From: Clostridia bacterium
GTDB taxonomy: Bacteria; Bacillota; Clostridia; Oscillospirales; QAMX01
NCBI GenBank assembly: GCA_017414715.1
Contig: JAFQKV010000115.1
Coordinates: 1-42,809 of the forward strand
Length of the DNA: 42,809 nt
Direction of reading: 5' to 3'
Of the stretch, positions 1 through 8,239 are shown piece by piece. The first letter of the stretch is position 1. Each line of letters begins with the position of its first letter. The translations under genes were made by a program, and so were the position numbers. Below the pieces are notes generated by a model. It was not told where the DNA came from and ran no database searches. It worked only from the letters and a program-made list of their open reading frames with translations.

Positions 1-1
1 A

Positions 2-118
2 ACAAATTCCAATATGTCAAATACTTTGGTAGACTCCCTACCTAAAGGGACAACTGTGGATACAATCGTACTTTTAAAGCAAAACCGTTTTCATCCGACA
101 CATCACGAATCGAGGTAA
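2..118 (+). CDS. C-terminal tail of an upstream gene (5' truncated)
   Basis: One frame is open from the left edge to a TAA at 116-118, encoding 38 residues that end in PTHHESR. The stop lies 7 bases before the ATG of the GH78-like gene, and that gene's GAGG ribosome binding site overlaps it. This is the tight spacing seen throughout the operon. A beta-strand-like stretch (TVDTIVLLKQ) would suit the last domain of an enzyme, but I do not recognise the family. Another frame is open only to base 45. The region is more AT-rich than the genes that follow, so it could also be non-coding leader. Confidence 0.4.
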   Translation, partial: TNSNMSNTLVDSLPKGTTVDTIVLLKQNRFHPTHHESR

Positions 119-125
119 CCAGGCT

Positions 126-1583
126 ATGAAAGAAAAATTTCTTCTGAAAGCAGATCACAACCTCCCCCCTCTCCTGCGCACGGAGATCCGTCCCGATCTT
201 CCCCGTCAGGTGATGAAGAAGGGCGATCGGCTCGTTATTGATCTTGGAAATCACTACGTCGGCTATTTTTCCTTCAAGCTGTGGTGGGACGACGTTTATC
301 TTGATGCGCCCGTCCGCATTACCTTCCGTTTTCTGGAGACCGAGCGGGAGCTTGCCGACGATTTCAGCACCTACTCCGGCACCCTCTGCCGCTCCTGGCT
401 GCAGGATGAGACCGTCAACGTTCTCGGCCCAGGCCCGGTACAGCTTTCGCGCCGTTATGCCGCACGTTTTGTGGAGCTCGCGGTGGATGAGACCCCGAGA
501 AATGCCGTTCTCTCCGATTTCTGCTTCACGGCGGAGACCAGTGCGGATCCCGCCGCGCTTCTGCCCTTCAGGGCAGCGGATCCCCGGATTGCGGAGATTG
601 ACCGGGTCTCTGTCAACACCCTGAAAAACTGCATGCAGCGCGTCTTTGAGGACGGTCCCAAGCGTGACCGCCGACTTTGGATCGGCGACCTCCGTCTTGA
701 GGCTCTAACAAGCTATTACACATGGAATAATCCTGCCCTTGTGCGCCGCTGCCTCTATCTTTTCGCTGCCGCGGACCGCAATGCCGCAGGATTCCTGCCG
801 GGTTACGTCTTTGAAGATAAAATGTTTGTATCCGGTTACTGGTTCCTTCGCGACTATTCCCTGATGTATGTATGCACGCTGTGCGACTACTACGAAAACT
901 CCGGGGATCTAGACACCTTCACAGAGCTTCTGCCCGTGGCAAAGGATATGCTTGCCGCCACCGCAGCACTTCTGGACGAGAACGGGCTACTTGCCGAGCA
1001 GCGCGATACCTTTGTGGACTGGTGCCGCGGACTTGAGAAGCGCACGGCCTTCAACGGTATTTATCTCTATACTCTGGATCTCTTTATTGCCGCGCTCAAA
1101 AAAGCCGGTCTGGATGCCTCTGAATACGAAAAGCAGCTTATCGACGGCCGTGCCGCCGCCCGTAAGCATCTCTATAACGAGGAGCTGCACGCATTTGTAA
1201 ACAGCTATGACAAGGAACAGAACAGCGTGCATTCCGCCGCATGGATGGTGCTCGCCGGCGTTCTTACCAACGAGGAGGCACGGGATGTTCTCCGCCGCGT
1301 GATGGCAGATCCCGACTCCGTCAAGCCCTTTACGCCCTATATGCATCACTATGCCGTGGATGCGATGCTGTCCTGCGGACTGCGCAAGGAAGCAGAGGAT
1401 TACATGATGACGATCTGGGGCGGCATGCTTGACCGCGGAGCGGATACCTTCTTTGAGGCCTATGTTCCCGAGGATCCCGACTTCTCCCCGTACAATGACC
1501 GCATGATGAACAGCATGTGCCACGCATGGAGCTGTACCCCCTCCTACTTCATCCGCAAATACGGTTTTGGAAACCTGAAATAA
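126..1583 (+). CDS. GH78-like alpha-L-rhamnosidase family protein
   Basis: A 485-residue protein with the (alpha/alpha)6 barrel of the six-hairpin glycosidases, closest to the GH78 alpha-L-rhamnosidase group, which cleaves terminal rhamnose from glycans. Residues about 30-140 form a beta domain (IDLGNHYVGYF). The barrel follows, with the loop DGPKRDRRLWIGD at about 178-190. This corresponds to the usual RDER-LGW-GD catalytic loop, with Arg where classic members have Glu. Near the end come FFEAY and SMCHAWS, matching the C-terminal catalytic segment. There is no signal peptide, so it acts in the cytoplasm on imported oligosaccharides. It is about half the length of typical GH78 enzymes because extra beta domains are missing. 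GAGG precedes the ATG. The substrate is inferred and could be another deoxysugar or a uronide. Confidence 0.75.
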   Translation: MKEKFLLKADHNLPPLLRTEIRPDLPRQVMKKGDRLVIDLGNHYVGYFSFKLWWDDVYLDAPVRITFRFLETERELADDFSTYSGTLCRSWLQDETVNVLGPGPVQLSRRYAARFVELAVDETPRNAVLSDFCFTAETSADPAALLPFRAADPRIAEIDRVSVNTLKNCMQRVFEDGPKRDRRLWIGDLRLEALTSYYTWNNPALVRRCLYLFAAADRNAAGFLPGYVFEDKMFVSGYWFLRDYSLMYVCTLCDYYENSGDLDTFTELLPVAKDMLAATAALLDENGLLAEQRDTFVDWCRGLEKRTAFNGIYLYTLDLFIAALKKAGLDASEYEKQLIDGRAAARKHLYNEELHAFVNSYDKEQNSVHSAAWMVLAGVLTNEEARDVLRRVMADPDSVKPFTPYMHHYAVDAMLSCGLRKEAEDYMMTIWGGMLDRGADTFFEAYVPEDPDFSPYNDRMMNSMCHAWSCTPSYFIRKYGFGNLK

Positions 1584-1595
1584 AGGAAGTGCAAC

Positions 1596-2609
1596 ATGAA
1601 AGTAACTGCCGATAAAACGACCTTTTCCCTACGGGACGAGCCTCTTTGCGTATACGGTGTTCCGGAATTTAAGCGCACGGGCGAGCTGCGCCGCCTGCCC
1701 GATGACGTGATCGCGGCAACCGGTATCTCCGAGAAGCTGGGCCGCCGCTGCCCCGGCGCACGCATCGGTTTCCGTACCGATTCCGCTGCCTTTACCGTGC
1801 GCATCACCTTTGACACCTTTTCCATCGACAAGGGTATGTCCATCTTTGCCTGCCAGTCGGCCTCCGTTTTCGCCGGTTCCCACATCGACTCCCGTTTTCT
1901 CGGTCTTGTAAGCCCCGCAAACTACAGCGAGATGACCTTTGAGCGGAGCTTTGAGAAGCGGCGCGAGGGCATCGAGGACATTCTCATCTTCTTCCCCCGC
2001 AACGAGCTGATCCGCGACATCACGGTAACGCTGGAGGAGGGCTCCGAGCTTCTGCCCCCCACCCCCTACCGGGTCGATCTTCCCGTCGTCTTCTACGGCT
2101 CCTCCATCACCGAGGGTGGCTGCTGTTCAAACCATCACAACGCCTACAATGCCATCCTCTCCCGCAAGCTTGACATGGATTTTGTCAATCTCGGCTTCTC
2201 CGGCTCCGCCAAGGGCGAGCCGGCCATGGCGGAGTATATTGCCGGGCTGGACATGAGCCTCTTTGTGTATGACTATGATCACAACGCGCCCAACTGCGCA
2301 CATCTGCGGGAAACGCATTATTCCTTCTACAAACGATTCCGTGAGCTGCGTCCCGACGTTCCCATCCTCATGCTCTCCCGTCCCGCCAGCGCAAGCGTTT
2401 ACAAAATCGACAACCGCGATGTCATTCTCGATACCCTGCACAGGGCAAGAGAGGCCGGTGACCGGAACATCGAGTTTATCGACGGCAGCACTTACTTTGG
2501 AGATGACAGTGAACTCTGCTTTGTTGATAACACGCATCCCAACGACCTCGGTTTCTACAAAATGGCCACCACCATCGAACCCGTGCTTCGCAGAATGCTG
2601 AAGCTTTGA
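1596..2609 (+). CDS. SGNH/GDSL-family hydrolase (two-domain esterase)
   Basis: A 337-residue protein. The first ~165 residues look like a beta-rich accessory domain and the rest is an SGNH hydrolase. Visible blocks are FYGSSITEGG with the nucleophilic Ser at about residue 171, FVNLGFSGSAKG with the block II glycine, YDYDHNAPN in the block III region, and DNTHPND, which supplies the catalytic Asp and His near residues 312-315. This two-domain type is often found with glycosidases and removes acyl groups, commonly acetyl, from sugars. It has no signal peptide. It lies 12 bases after the GH78-like gene in the same operon, so deacylation of the oligosaccharide that gene acts on is a reasonable inference. 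The exact ester is unknown. Confidence 0.82.
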   Translation: MKVTADKTTFSLRDEPLCVYGVPEFKRTGELRRLPDDVIAATGISEKLGRRCPGARIGFRTDSAAFTVRITFDTFSIDKGMSIFACQSASVFAGSHIDSRFLGLVSPANYSEMTFERSFEKRREGIEDILIFFPRNELIRDITVTLEEGSELLPPTPYRVDLPVVFYGSSITEGGCCSNHHNAYNAILSRKLDMDFVNLGFSGSAKGEPAMAEYIAGLDMSLFVYDYDHNAPNCAHLRETHYSFYKRFRELRPDVPILMLSRPASASVYKIDNRDVILDTLHRAREAGDRNIEFIDGSTYFGDDSELCFVDNTHPNDLGFYKMATTIEPVLRRMLKL

Positions 2610-2633
2610 TCACAGAATAAAGGAGCAAGCACC

Positions 2634-3542
2634 GTGAAATTTCTTCTGTTTGCCGATTTTCACCACTATCCCCACGTCTTTATCTGCGGCACCCATGAGC
2701 ATCTGCACGAGATGCAGCGGCGCGCCGAGGCCGAGGGCTGCGATTTTATCATCCACGCCGGTGATTATACTCACGGCCCATCGGAATTCCCGGATATCGT
2801 GAAGGAATACAATGACTTCCACATCCCCTCCTACCACATACTCGGCAACCACGATTCCGACCGCACCCCGCTCTCCGAAACCCTGCAGCTGTACAACATG
2901 CCCGCAGGTTACTATTATTTCGACTGCAAGGGCTACCGCATCATCGTCTGCGATCCCAACTACTACCGGGACGGCGAGGAGTTTGTGCACTACGAACTGA
3001 AGAACTACTTTGCACACGGCCCCGAACGCGACTGGATGCCGCCGGAGCAGCTTGCCTGGCTTGAAAAGACCATTGACGAGGCACCCGGACGTTGCATCCT
3101 CATCAGCCACGAGAGCTTTGAGCGCGCAAACGGTGTCAAAAACCGTGACGAGGTCCAGCGCATTCTCCGCGCCGCAAATGAGAAATGCCACGGCAAGGTC
3201 ATCCTCTGCATCAACGGACATCATCACACCGACTACATCCGCATTTTGGATAATATCTGCTATTTTGACGTCAACTCCACCTGCTATCACTATCTCCGCA
3301 AGCCCCACGAGTGTTATCCTCCCGAGCTTGTGGCTGAGAAGCGCGGCGTCAACCAGACGCTTGCCTACACAGATCCCCTTTATGCCGTTGTGACGGTGGA
3401 AGGAAGCTCCATCACCATCGAAGGCACCACCTCCTCCACCTATATGGGGCTCACGGCTGCCGACACAGGAAACGATTCTTACGATGGCTGCGGCCGTTGT
3501 ATCGATGCGACCTGCCAATCTGCTCACATCGAACTTCTTTGA
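2634..3542 (+). CDS. Calcineurin-like metallophosphoesterase (first of tandem pair)
   Basis: A 302-residue cytoplasmic metallophosphoesterase. The two-metal ligand series is complete: DFH (residues 8-10), HAGDYTHGP, GNHDSD, ISHESF and NGHHH. It starts with GTG; AGGAG sits about 10 bases upstream and no ATG in frame fits better. The family hydrolyses phosphomonoesters or diesters, including cyclic nucleotides and phospho-sugars, and the sequence does not tell which. The next gene is a paralogue with roughly half the residues identical and the same length. The setting between glycosidases, an esterase and a PhnP-like hydrolase suggests removal of a phosphate substituent from an imported glycan, which is inference. 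Confidence 0.88.
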   Translation: MKFLLFADFHHYPHVFICGTHEHLHEMQRRAEAEGCDFIIHAGDYTHGPSEFPDIVKEYNDFHIPSYHILGNHDSDRTPLSETLQLYNMPAGYYYFDCKGYRIIVCDPNYYRDGEEFVHYELKNYFAHGPERDWMPPEQLAWLEKTIDEAPGRCILISHESFERANGVKNRDEVQRILRAANEKCHGKVILCINGHHHTDYIRILDNICYFDVNSTCYHYLRKPHECYPPELVAEKRGVNQTLAYTDPLYAVVTVEGSSITIEGTTSSTYMGLTAADTGNDSYDGCGRCIDATCQSAHIELL

Positions 3543-3563
3543 TCCAAATCGAGGTGTAAATAC

Positions 3564-4475
3564 ATGAAGTTCCTGCTTTTTGCCGATTTTCATTATTATC
3601 CGGAGGTCTTTCTCGGCTGCACAATGACCGATCTGCAGACGATCCAGGCCCACGCCGAGGCCGAGGGCTGTGATTTTATCATCCATGCCGGAGATTTCTG
3701 CCACGGCCCCGCCCGCTTCCCGGAGATCGTCCGCGCTTACAATGATTTCCACATCCCCTCCTACCACTGCATCGGCAATCACGATGCCGATGTTTCCACC
3801 TATGAAGAGATGATGGCCGCCTACGGGCTGGAGAACGACTACTATTATTTCGACTGCAAGGGTTACCGGATGATCGTTCTGAATCCGAACTATATCCGCG
3901 AACACGGTCGATATATCCATTATAACCTGAAGAACAATCAGAAAGCTGACGATACCGACCGCATGAATCCCGAGCAGATCTCCTGGCTTGCGGAAACCAT
4001 CGACTCCGCACCCGGAAGCTGTATCCTCATCTCCCACCAGAGCTTTGAGCGCCCCGACGGTGCCGCCGACCGGGAAGAGGTGCAGCGTATCCTCCGCACT
4101 GCAAATGAGAAATGCCCCGGAAAGGTGCTCATGTGCATCAACGGTCATTACCATTCCGATTACATCCGTATTCTGGACGGCATCTGCTATTTCGATGTTA
4201 ACTCCGCCGCCTACGACTGGCTGAACACCCCGCACCGGCTCTATCCGGAGAAAATGCACCGGCAGATGCGTCTGCTTGGCTATACGGTCATATACAACGA
4301 GCCCCTGCACGCCATCGTCACAGTGGAGGATAATACTGTGATCATCGAGGGCATGGAGTCCGACGTATTCCTCGGCATCACCCGGGCCATGACCGGAAAT
4401 CCACCCACGGATCCCGCAGGTCGCGAGCTGAATTCCGCCATACAGTCAGCAAAATTCACGCTCGGAGGTAGATGA
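3564..4475 (+). CDS. Calcineurin-like metallophosphoesterase (second of tandem pair)
   Basis: A 303-residue paralogue of the preceding gene, 21 bases downstream. All metal-binding motifs are kept (DFH, HAGDFCHGP, GNHDAD, ISHQSF, NGHYH), so both copies should be active. The blocks YNDFHIPSYH, YYYFDCKGYR and DYIRILD are shared almost word for word with the first copy. Residues 55-70, 100-150 and the C-terminal 60 differ most. That pattern suggests an older duplication followed by divergence in the substrate-contacting loops. GAGGTG precedes the ATG. Its stop overlaps the region of the next gene's start, indicating translational coupling. Confidence 0.88.
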   Translation: MKFLLFADFHYYPEVFLGCTMTDLQTIQAHAEAEGCDFIIHAGDFCHGPARFPEIVRAYNDFHIPSYHCIGNHDADVSTYEEMMAAYGLENDYYYFDCKGYRMIVLNPNYIREHGRYIHYNLKNNQKADDTDRMNPEQISWLAETIDSAPGSCILISHQSFERPDGAADREEVQRILRTANEKCPGKVLMCINGHYHSDYIRILDGICYFDVNSAAYDWLNTPHRLYPEKMHRQMRLLGYTVIYNEPLHAIVTVEDNTVIIEGMESDVFLGITRAMTGNPPTDPAGRELNSAIQSAKFTLGGR

Positions 4476-4477
4476 CC

Positions 4478-5248
4478 ATGCCTGAGCTTCTCTTTCTCGG
4501 CACCTGTGCCCACGACTACTCCCCCAGGCTGAAATCCGAATTCTGTAATTGCTTTGACCGTGATGCCCGCCGCTCTTCCAGCGCACTCTTATGTGGACAT
4601 GTCCTCATCGACTGCGGTGACCACACACTTGAATCCCTGCGCATTGCCGGGATCGACACAAGCGAGATCACAGATCTTGTTCTGACCCATCTGCACGGGG
4701 ATCATTTCAATGCGGATAACGTCCGTATCCTCGCATCCGGTCGGATGGAACCCCTGCGGTTGTGGTGCTCGGAAGATGCCGTGCTTCCCGAGCTTCCCTG
4801 TGAGATTCGGCGCATGGAAAAGGGTGTACGCTATTCCCTCTGCGGCGAAATTTCCGTCACCGGTCTCTGGGCAAACCACGATGCCAACGTCTTTCCGCAG
4901 CACCTCTGTTTTGAGCTAAACGGCAAAAAGCTTCTTTACGCCACCGACGGTGCATGGATGCTCAATCCAACCTACGCCTTCCTTCGAAAAAAGGAGCTGG
5001 ATGCATTGGTCATTGACTGCACCACCGGCGACTACGAGGGCGAATGGCGCATGGCGGAACACAACAGTATTCCCATGCTGCGTGTGATGCTTCCCTGCCT
5101 TCACACCGCCCGCATCATCACCAAAAGCACCGCCGTATACGCAACCCATCTGGCCCCCTCGCTGCATAAACCGCACGCAGAGACCGAGCGCATCCTGCAG
5201 GGCATCGGTGCCCACGCCGCTTTTGACGGGCTGAAGATCGCATTTTAA
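4478..5248 (+). CDS. PhnP-like metallo-beta-lactamase fold hydrolase
   Basis: A metal-dependent hydrolase of about 256 residues. THLHGDHF at about 70 is the metallo-beta-lactamase HxHxDH signature. A second His (WANHDAN), an Asp (LYATDGAW) and a last His (VYATHLAP) complete the site. The N-terminal LGTCAHD with nearby Cys residues recalls PhnP, which opens 5-phosphoribosyl 1,2-cyclic phosphate. Two ATGs are possible, at 4472 and 4478. GGAGG at 4464-4468 is 3 bases from the first and 9 from the second, so 4478 is preferred. A start at 4472 would give the classic ATGA overlap with the preceding stop. A phosphodiesterase next to two phosphoesterases is suggestive but not proof of substrate. Confidence 0.82.
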   Translation: MPELLFLGTCAHDYSPRLKSEFCNCFDRDARRSSSALLCGHVLIDCGDHTLESLRIAGIDTSEITDLVLTHLHGDHFNADNVRILASGRMEPLRLWCSEDAVLPELPCEIRRMEKGVRYSLCGEISVTGLWANHDANVFPQHLCFELNGKKLLYATDGAWMLNPTYAFLRKKELDALVIDCTTGDYEGEWRMAEHNSIPMLRVMLPCLHTARIITKSTAVYATHLAPSLHKPHAETERILQGIGAHAAFDGLKIAF

Positions 5249-5260
5249 GAGGACAAAAAG

Positions 5261-5833
5261 ATGATTTCCTGCGGTTTTGATCCAAATTCTCCTGCAAAAG
5301 CCTTCTTTCGCAAAGAGGCCGCGCGGCGTCTTTCCGCTTTGACAGAGGAAGAAATTTCCGCTGGAAACAAAGCCATCACCCGGCGCATACTTAACTACAC
5401 GGCCTACCGCAATGCAAAATGTATTTTTACCTATGTGAGCTGTGGCCGCGAGGCAGACACCCGCGCCATTCTTGCCGATGCCCTTGCCGCCGGCAAGACC
5501 GTATGCGTACCCCGGTGCCTTGAGGGGGGTAGAATGGAGCTTTGCCGCATAAGCAGTTTCGCAGATCTTACCGCAACCCGTTTCAGGATCCCCGAACCGC
5601 CGGAGGGCACCCCCACCGTTCCGATCGAACAGATCGATCTTGCCCTCGTCCCCTGTGTTGCCGCAAACCGCGCCGGCCTGCGGCTGGGACACGGCGGCGG
5701 ATATTACGACCGGTTTCTGGCGGAGTTTCATGGCACGAGCCTGCTGCTCTGCCGGGAGGCTCTCGTATTCGGGCACATTCCGGGAGAGGCACACGACCGT
5801 CTCTGCACGGAACTCATTACCGACAAAGACTGA
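5261..5833 (+). CDS. 5-formyltetrahydrofolate cyclo-ligase
   Basis: A 190-residue enzyme converting 5-formyl-THF to 5,10-methenyl-THF using ATP, in cytoplasmic one-carbon metabolism. The diagnostic ATP/folate-binding stretch LRLGHGGGYYDRFL lies at about 144-157. The basic N-terminal ATP-binding segment is also recognisable (FRKEAARRLSAL). The length is usual for the family. AGAGGA precedes the ATG, 12 bases after the MBL gene. A folate salvage gene inside a glycan-degradation operon is unexpected. It may only be a rider, since this gene is found in varied neighbourhoods in Firmicutes. Confidence 0.92.
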   Translation: MISCGFDPNSPAKAFFRKEAARRLSALTEEEISAGNKAITRRILNYTAYRNAKCIFTYVSCGREADTRAILADALAAGKTVCVPRCLEGGRMELCRISSFADLTATRFRIPEPPEGTPTVPIEQIDLALVPCVAANRAGLRLGHGGGYYDRFLAEFHGTSLLLCREALVFGHIPGEAHDRLCTELITDKD

Positions 5834-5849
5834 GAAAGGAAGATGATAC

Positions 5850-6614
5850 ATGAAAATTGCCGTAGTCACCGGCGCATCCTCCGGCATGGGGGAACAGTTC
5901 GTCCGATTTCTTGATCGCGACGAGCTTTTTGATGAGATCTGGGTCATTGCCCGCCGCAGGGAGCGGCTGGAAAGCATCTTCACCGACTGCCGGGCAAGGA
6001 TCCGTGCCATCCCGCTGGATCTCACCCTGCCGGAGAGCATCGACACCTATGCCGATCTTCTGAAAACGGAAAAGCCCGAGGTGGCCGTGCTGGTCAACGC
6101 CAGCGGATTCGGGCATTTCGGTGCCTTTGCCGATTTTCCTGCAGAGCCGCAGCTGGAGATGATCGATCTGAACTGCCGCGCGCTCACCGCCATCACCTGG
6201 CAGACCCTTCCCTATCTCGTCCGCGGAAGCCGCGTCTATCAGGTGGATTCCCTCTCCTCCTTCCAGCCCGTGCCCTACATCTGTGTTTACGGAGCCACGA
6301 AGGCCTACGTGCTTTCCTTCTCCCGGGCGCTGAACGTGGAGCTGCGCGGCCGCGGTATCCGCGTGATGGCCGTTTGCCCCGGCTGGGTCAAGACCGATTT
6401 TTTTGACCGCGCCGTCACCGACAACACCATCACCTACTATAACCGTTTCTATACGGCGGAGCAGGTCGTTACCCGCGCCCTGAAGGATATGAAGCGGGGC
6501 CGCGACGTTTCCATCTGCGGCTTCCCCGTGCGCGCACAGGTCTTTGCCACGAAGCTCCTGCCCCACAGACTCATCATGAAAATCTGGTGCAACCAGCAAA
6601 AGATAAAAGACTAA
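5850..6614 (+). CDS. Short-chain dehydrogenase/reductase
   Basis: A 254-residue classical SDR oxidoreductase. The nucleotide-binding motif TGASSGMG is at residues 7-14, followed by the NAS loop (VLVNASGFG). Catalytic Ser and YxxxK appear as SLSSF and YGATKAY, and CPGWVKTDF follows. It resembles the DltE/YqjQ-type SDRs of unknown substrate. There are no membrane segments. AAGGAAG precedes the ATG, 16 bases after the cyclo-ligase. In this operon it could oxidise a released sugar such as fucose or rhamnose, but that role is inferred from position only. Confidence 0.88.
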   Translation: MKIAVVTGASSGMGEQFVRFLDRDELFDEIWVIARRRERLESIFTDCRARIRAIPLDLTLPESIDTYADLLKTEKPEVAVLVNASGFGHFGAFADFPAEPQLEMIDLNCRALTAITWQTLPYLVRGSRVYQVDSLSSFQPVPYICVYGATKAYVLSFSRALNVELRGRGIRVMAVCPGWVKTDFFDRAVTDNTITYYNRFYTAEQVVTRALKDMKRGRDVSICGFPVRAQVFATKLLPHRLIMKIWCNQQKIKD

Positions 6615-6635
6615 TCACAAAGGAGATCAAATACC

Positions 6636-7883
6636 ATGTCTGAATTGAAGCCCACCGCCCGCCAGCTCGAATTCCTCAAGGACGAGATCGGCATTTTCTT
6701 CCACTTCGGCATCCGTACCTTCAACGAGGAGAACCGCGACTGGGATATGCTTTCCATGTCCCCCGCCTCCTTCAACCCCACGGAGCTTGACTGCGATCAG
6801 TGGATCCGCGCCGCCAAGGCCGCCGGTGCCAAATATACCGTCATGACCACCAAGCACCACGACGGCTTTGCTCTCTGGCCCTCCGCCTACACCAATCACT
6901 CTGTCAAGTCCTCCCCCTGGAAGGACGGCAAGGGTGACGTTGTCCGTGAGTACGTGGATGCCTGCCGCCGCCACGGTATGAAGGTCGGCCTGTATTATTC
7001 CTGCGCTCAGTTTGACACCACCGAAATGGCCGAAAAGTACGACGATTTTGTCATTGGACAGGTTCGGGAGCTGCTGCTCAATTACGGTCATATTGATTAT
7101 CTCTGGTTTGATTCCTGCGGCTCTCAGAATCACGACTTTGACCGCGCACGCATTGCCAAGGCCATCGATGATATCGATCCCGAGCTGATGATCTTCGGCG
7201 GCTTCGGCCGATCCACCGTCCGCTGGATCGGCAATGAGTGGGGCCATGCGCACATCAGCAACTCTAACGCGACCCCTGCCGGCTTCCTGCCCGGCGAGTG
7301 CGACTTCTGCATCACCCGTTACAGAATGGAGAACTTCTGGTTCTACAATGAGACCCACAACAACTGCCGCCGTACCCTTGATGAGCTGGTCGCCCATTAC
7401 TACTACACCGTCGGCCGCGGTGCCAACATGCTGCTGAATGTTGCCCCCGACCGCCGCGGTCTCATCGAGGAGGAGGATGTCCGTCTGCTGACCGCCTTCC
7501 GGGCGGAGATCAGCCGCCGCACCAAGGGCTGTGCCCTCATCGCCTCCGCCCCCGAAAAGGAAGTGATTCGCGAGAAGCCCGCTTACAAGTCTGTCATGAA
7601 CAGCATGAAGCTCATTGACCACGTTATCATTGAAGAGGATCTCACCGACGGCGAACACGTCAGGAGCTTCTCTGTCGAGGTTCTTCCCAATCCCAACGGT
7701 ACCGAGGTCGTGGAGGTCTTTATCGGCAAGACCATCGGCAATAAGCGCATCTGCTCCTTCCCCGCCATCCGCTGCACCGCCGTACGCGTCTGCATCGAGG
7801 ACGGCGACGGCAAGGAGATCATCCGCAGCATCACCCCCCTCTATGTCGGCTCCACCCTCGGCGAGCGCCAGATCCAGGGCTGA
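6636..7883 (+). CDS. GH29-like alpha-L-fucosidase
   Basis: A 415-residue cytoplasmic glycosidase that should release alpha-L-fucose with retention. The GH29 barrel signatures are clear: FFHFGIRTFN near residue 20, FNPTELDCDQW, TTKHHDGFALWPS with the substrate-binding HHDGF, GLYYS, and DYLWFDSCG with the catalytic nucleophile Asp at about 159. NMLLNVAPDRRG is the usual end of the catalytic domain. The roughly 120 residues after it form a short beta domain. There is no signal peptide. AAAGGAGAT precedes the ATG. It is the last gene of the left operon and is followed by a strong hairpin terminator. The codon use is strongly GC-biased. Confidence 0.88.
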   Translation: MSELKPTARQLEFLKDEIGIFFHFGIRTFNEENRDWDMLSMSPASFNPTELDCDQWIRAAKAAGAKYTVMTTKHHDGFALWPSAYTNHSVKSSPWKDGKGDVVREYVDACRRHGMKVGLYYSCAQFDTTEMAEKYDDFVIGQVRELLLNYGHIDYLWFDSCGSQNHDFDRARIAKAIDDIDPELMIFGGFGRSTVRWIGNEWGHAHISNSNATPAGFLPGECDFCITRYRMENFWFYNETHNNCRRTLDELVAHYYYTVGRGANMLLNVAPDRRGLIEEEDVRLLTAFRAEISRRTKGCALIASAPEKEVIREKPAYKSVMNSMKLIDHVIIEEDLTDGEHVRSFSVEVLPNPNGTEVVEVFIGKTIGNKRICSFPAIRCTAVRVCIEDGDGKEIIRSITPLYVGSTLGERQIQG

Positions 7884-7937
7884 CACGATTTGCCGCAACA
7901 AAGCGGCACGAGTTTAGGCGGGACTTCGTAAAACAGT

Positions 7938-7973
7938 TAAGCCTCCCTGTGAGAAATCTCACAGGGAGGCTTA
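7938..7973 (+). terminator. Rho-independent terminator, copy 1 of a repeat family
   Basis: A perfect 16-bp stem (7938-7953 with 7958-7973), loop AAAT, followed by TTATTTT. It ends the left operon. The stem, the loop and the upstream AAAACAGTTA are shared with 12305-12355. Confidence 0.9.
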
Positions 7974-7997
7974 TTTTGGACTGGCACAGCAGCACCC

Positions 7998-8106
7998 AAG
8001 GCGCCCTTGTGTTAAGAGAGCTGTCAGCAAGGCTGACTGAGGGATTGACAACCCCTCCGAGCAGGCTTATAATCTGCCCACCTCCCCTTACACAGTGGAG
8101 GCATTG
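7998..8106. repeat. MITE-like palindromic intergenic repeat
   Basis: About 109 bases in the gap 7884-8239. Imperfect inverted ends (7999-8018 against 8084-8103, sharing the core CTTGTGT.AAG.GAG) flank three small hairpins: GTCAGC/GCTGAC at 8023-8037, GAGGG/CCCCTC near 8039-8057, and GCAG/CTGC at about 8061-8078. The arrangement resembles the non-coding palindromic repeats scattered between genes of gut Firmicutes. The copy looks degenerate. The remaining gap (8107-8239) is AT-rich and shows no gene. Confidence 0.55.
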
Positions 8107-8239
8107 GTGCGATACAAAACCGCTAACTGTTCGATATATTGAGATTTAGCGATCTCAGCATATGTTATCACAATCTATATGCTTTTTATAATTAGAGAAA
8201 TTACAAGATTCTTGACATGAGCATCAAAGCTTTCATAAG

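Noticed and set aside
2610-4310. A 566-codon open frame antisense to the two phosphoesterase genes
   Set aside because: It mirrors the GC-rich codon bias of the sense genes, has no ribosome binding site or recognisable domain, and the sense strand has complete metal motifs.
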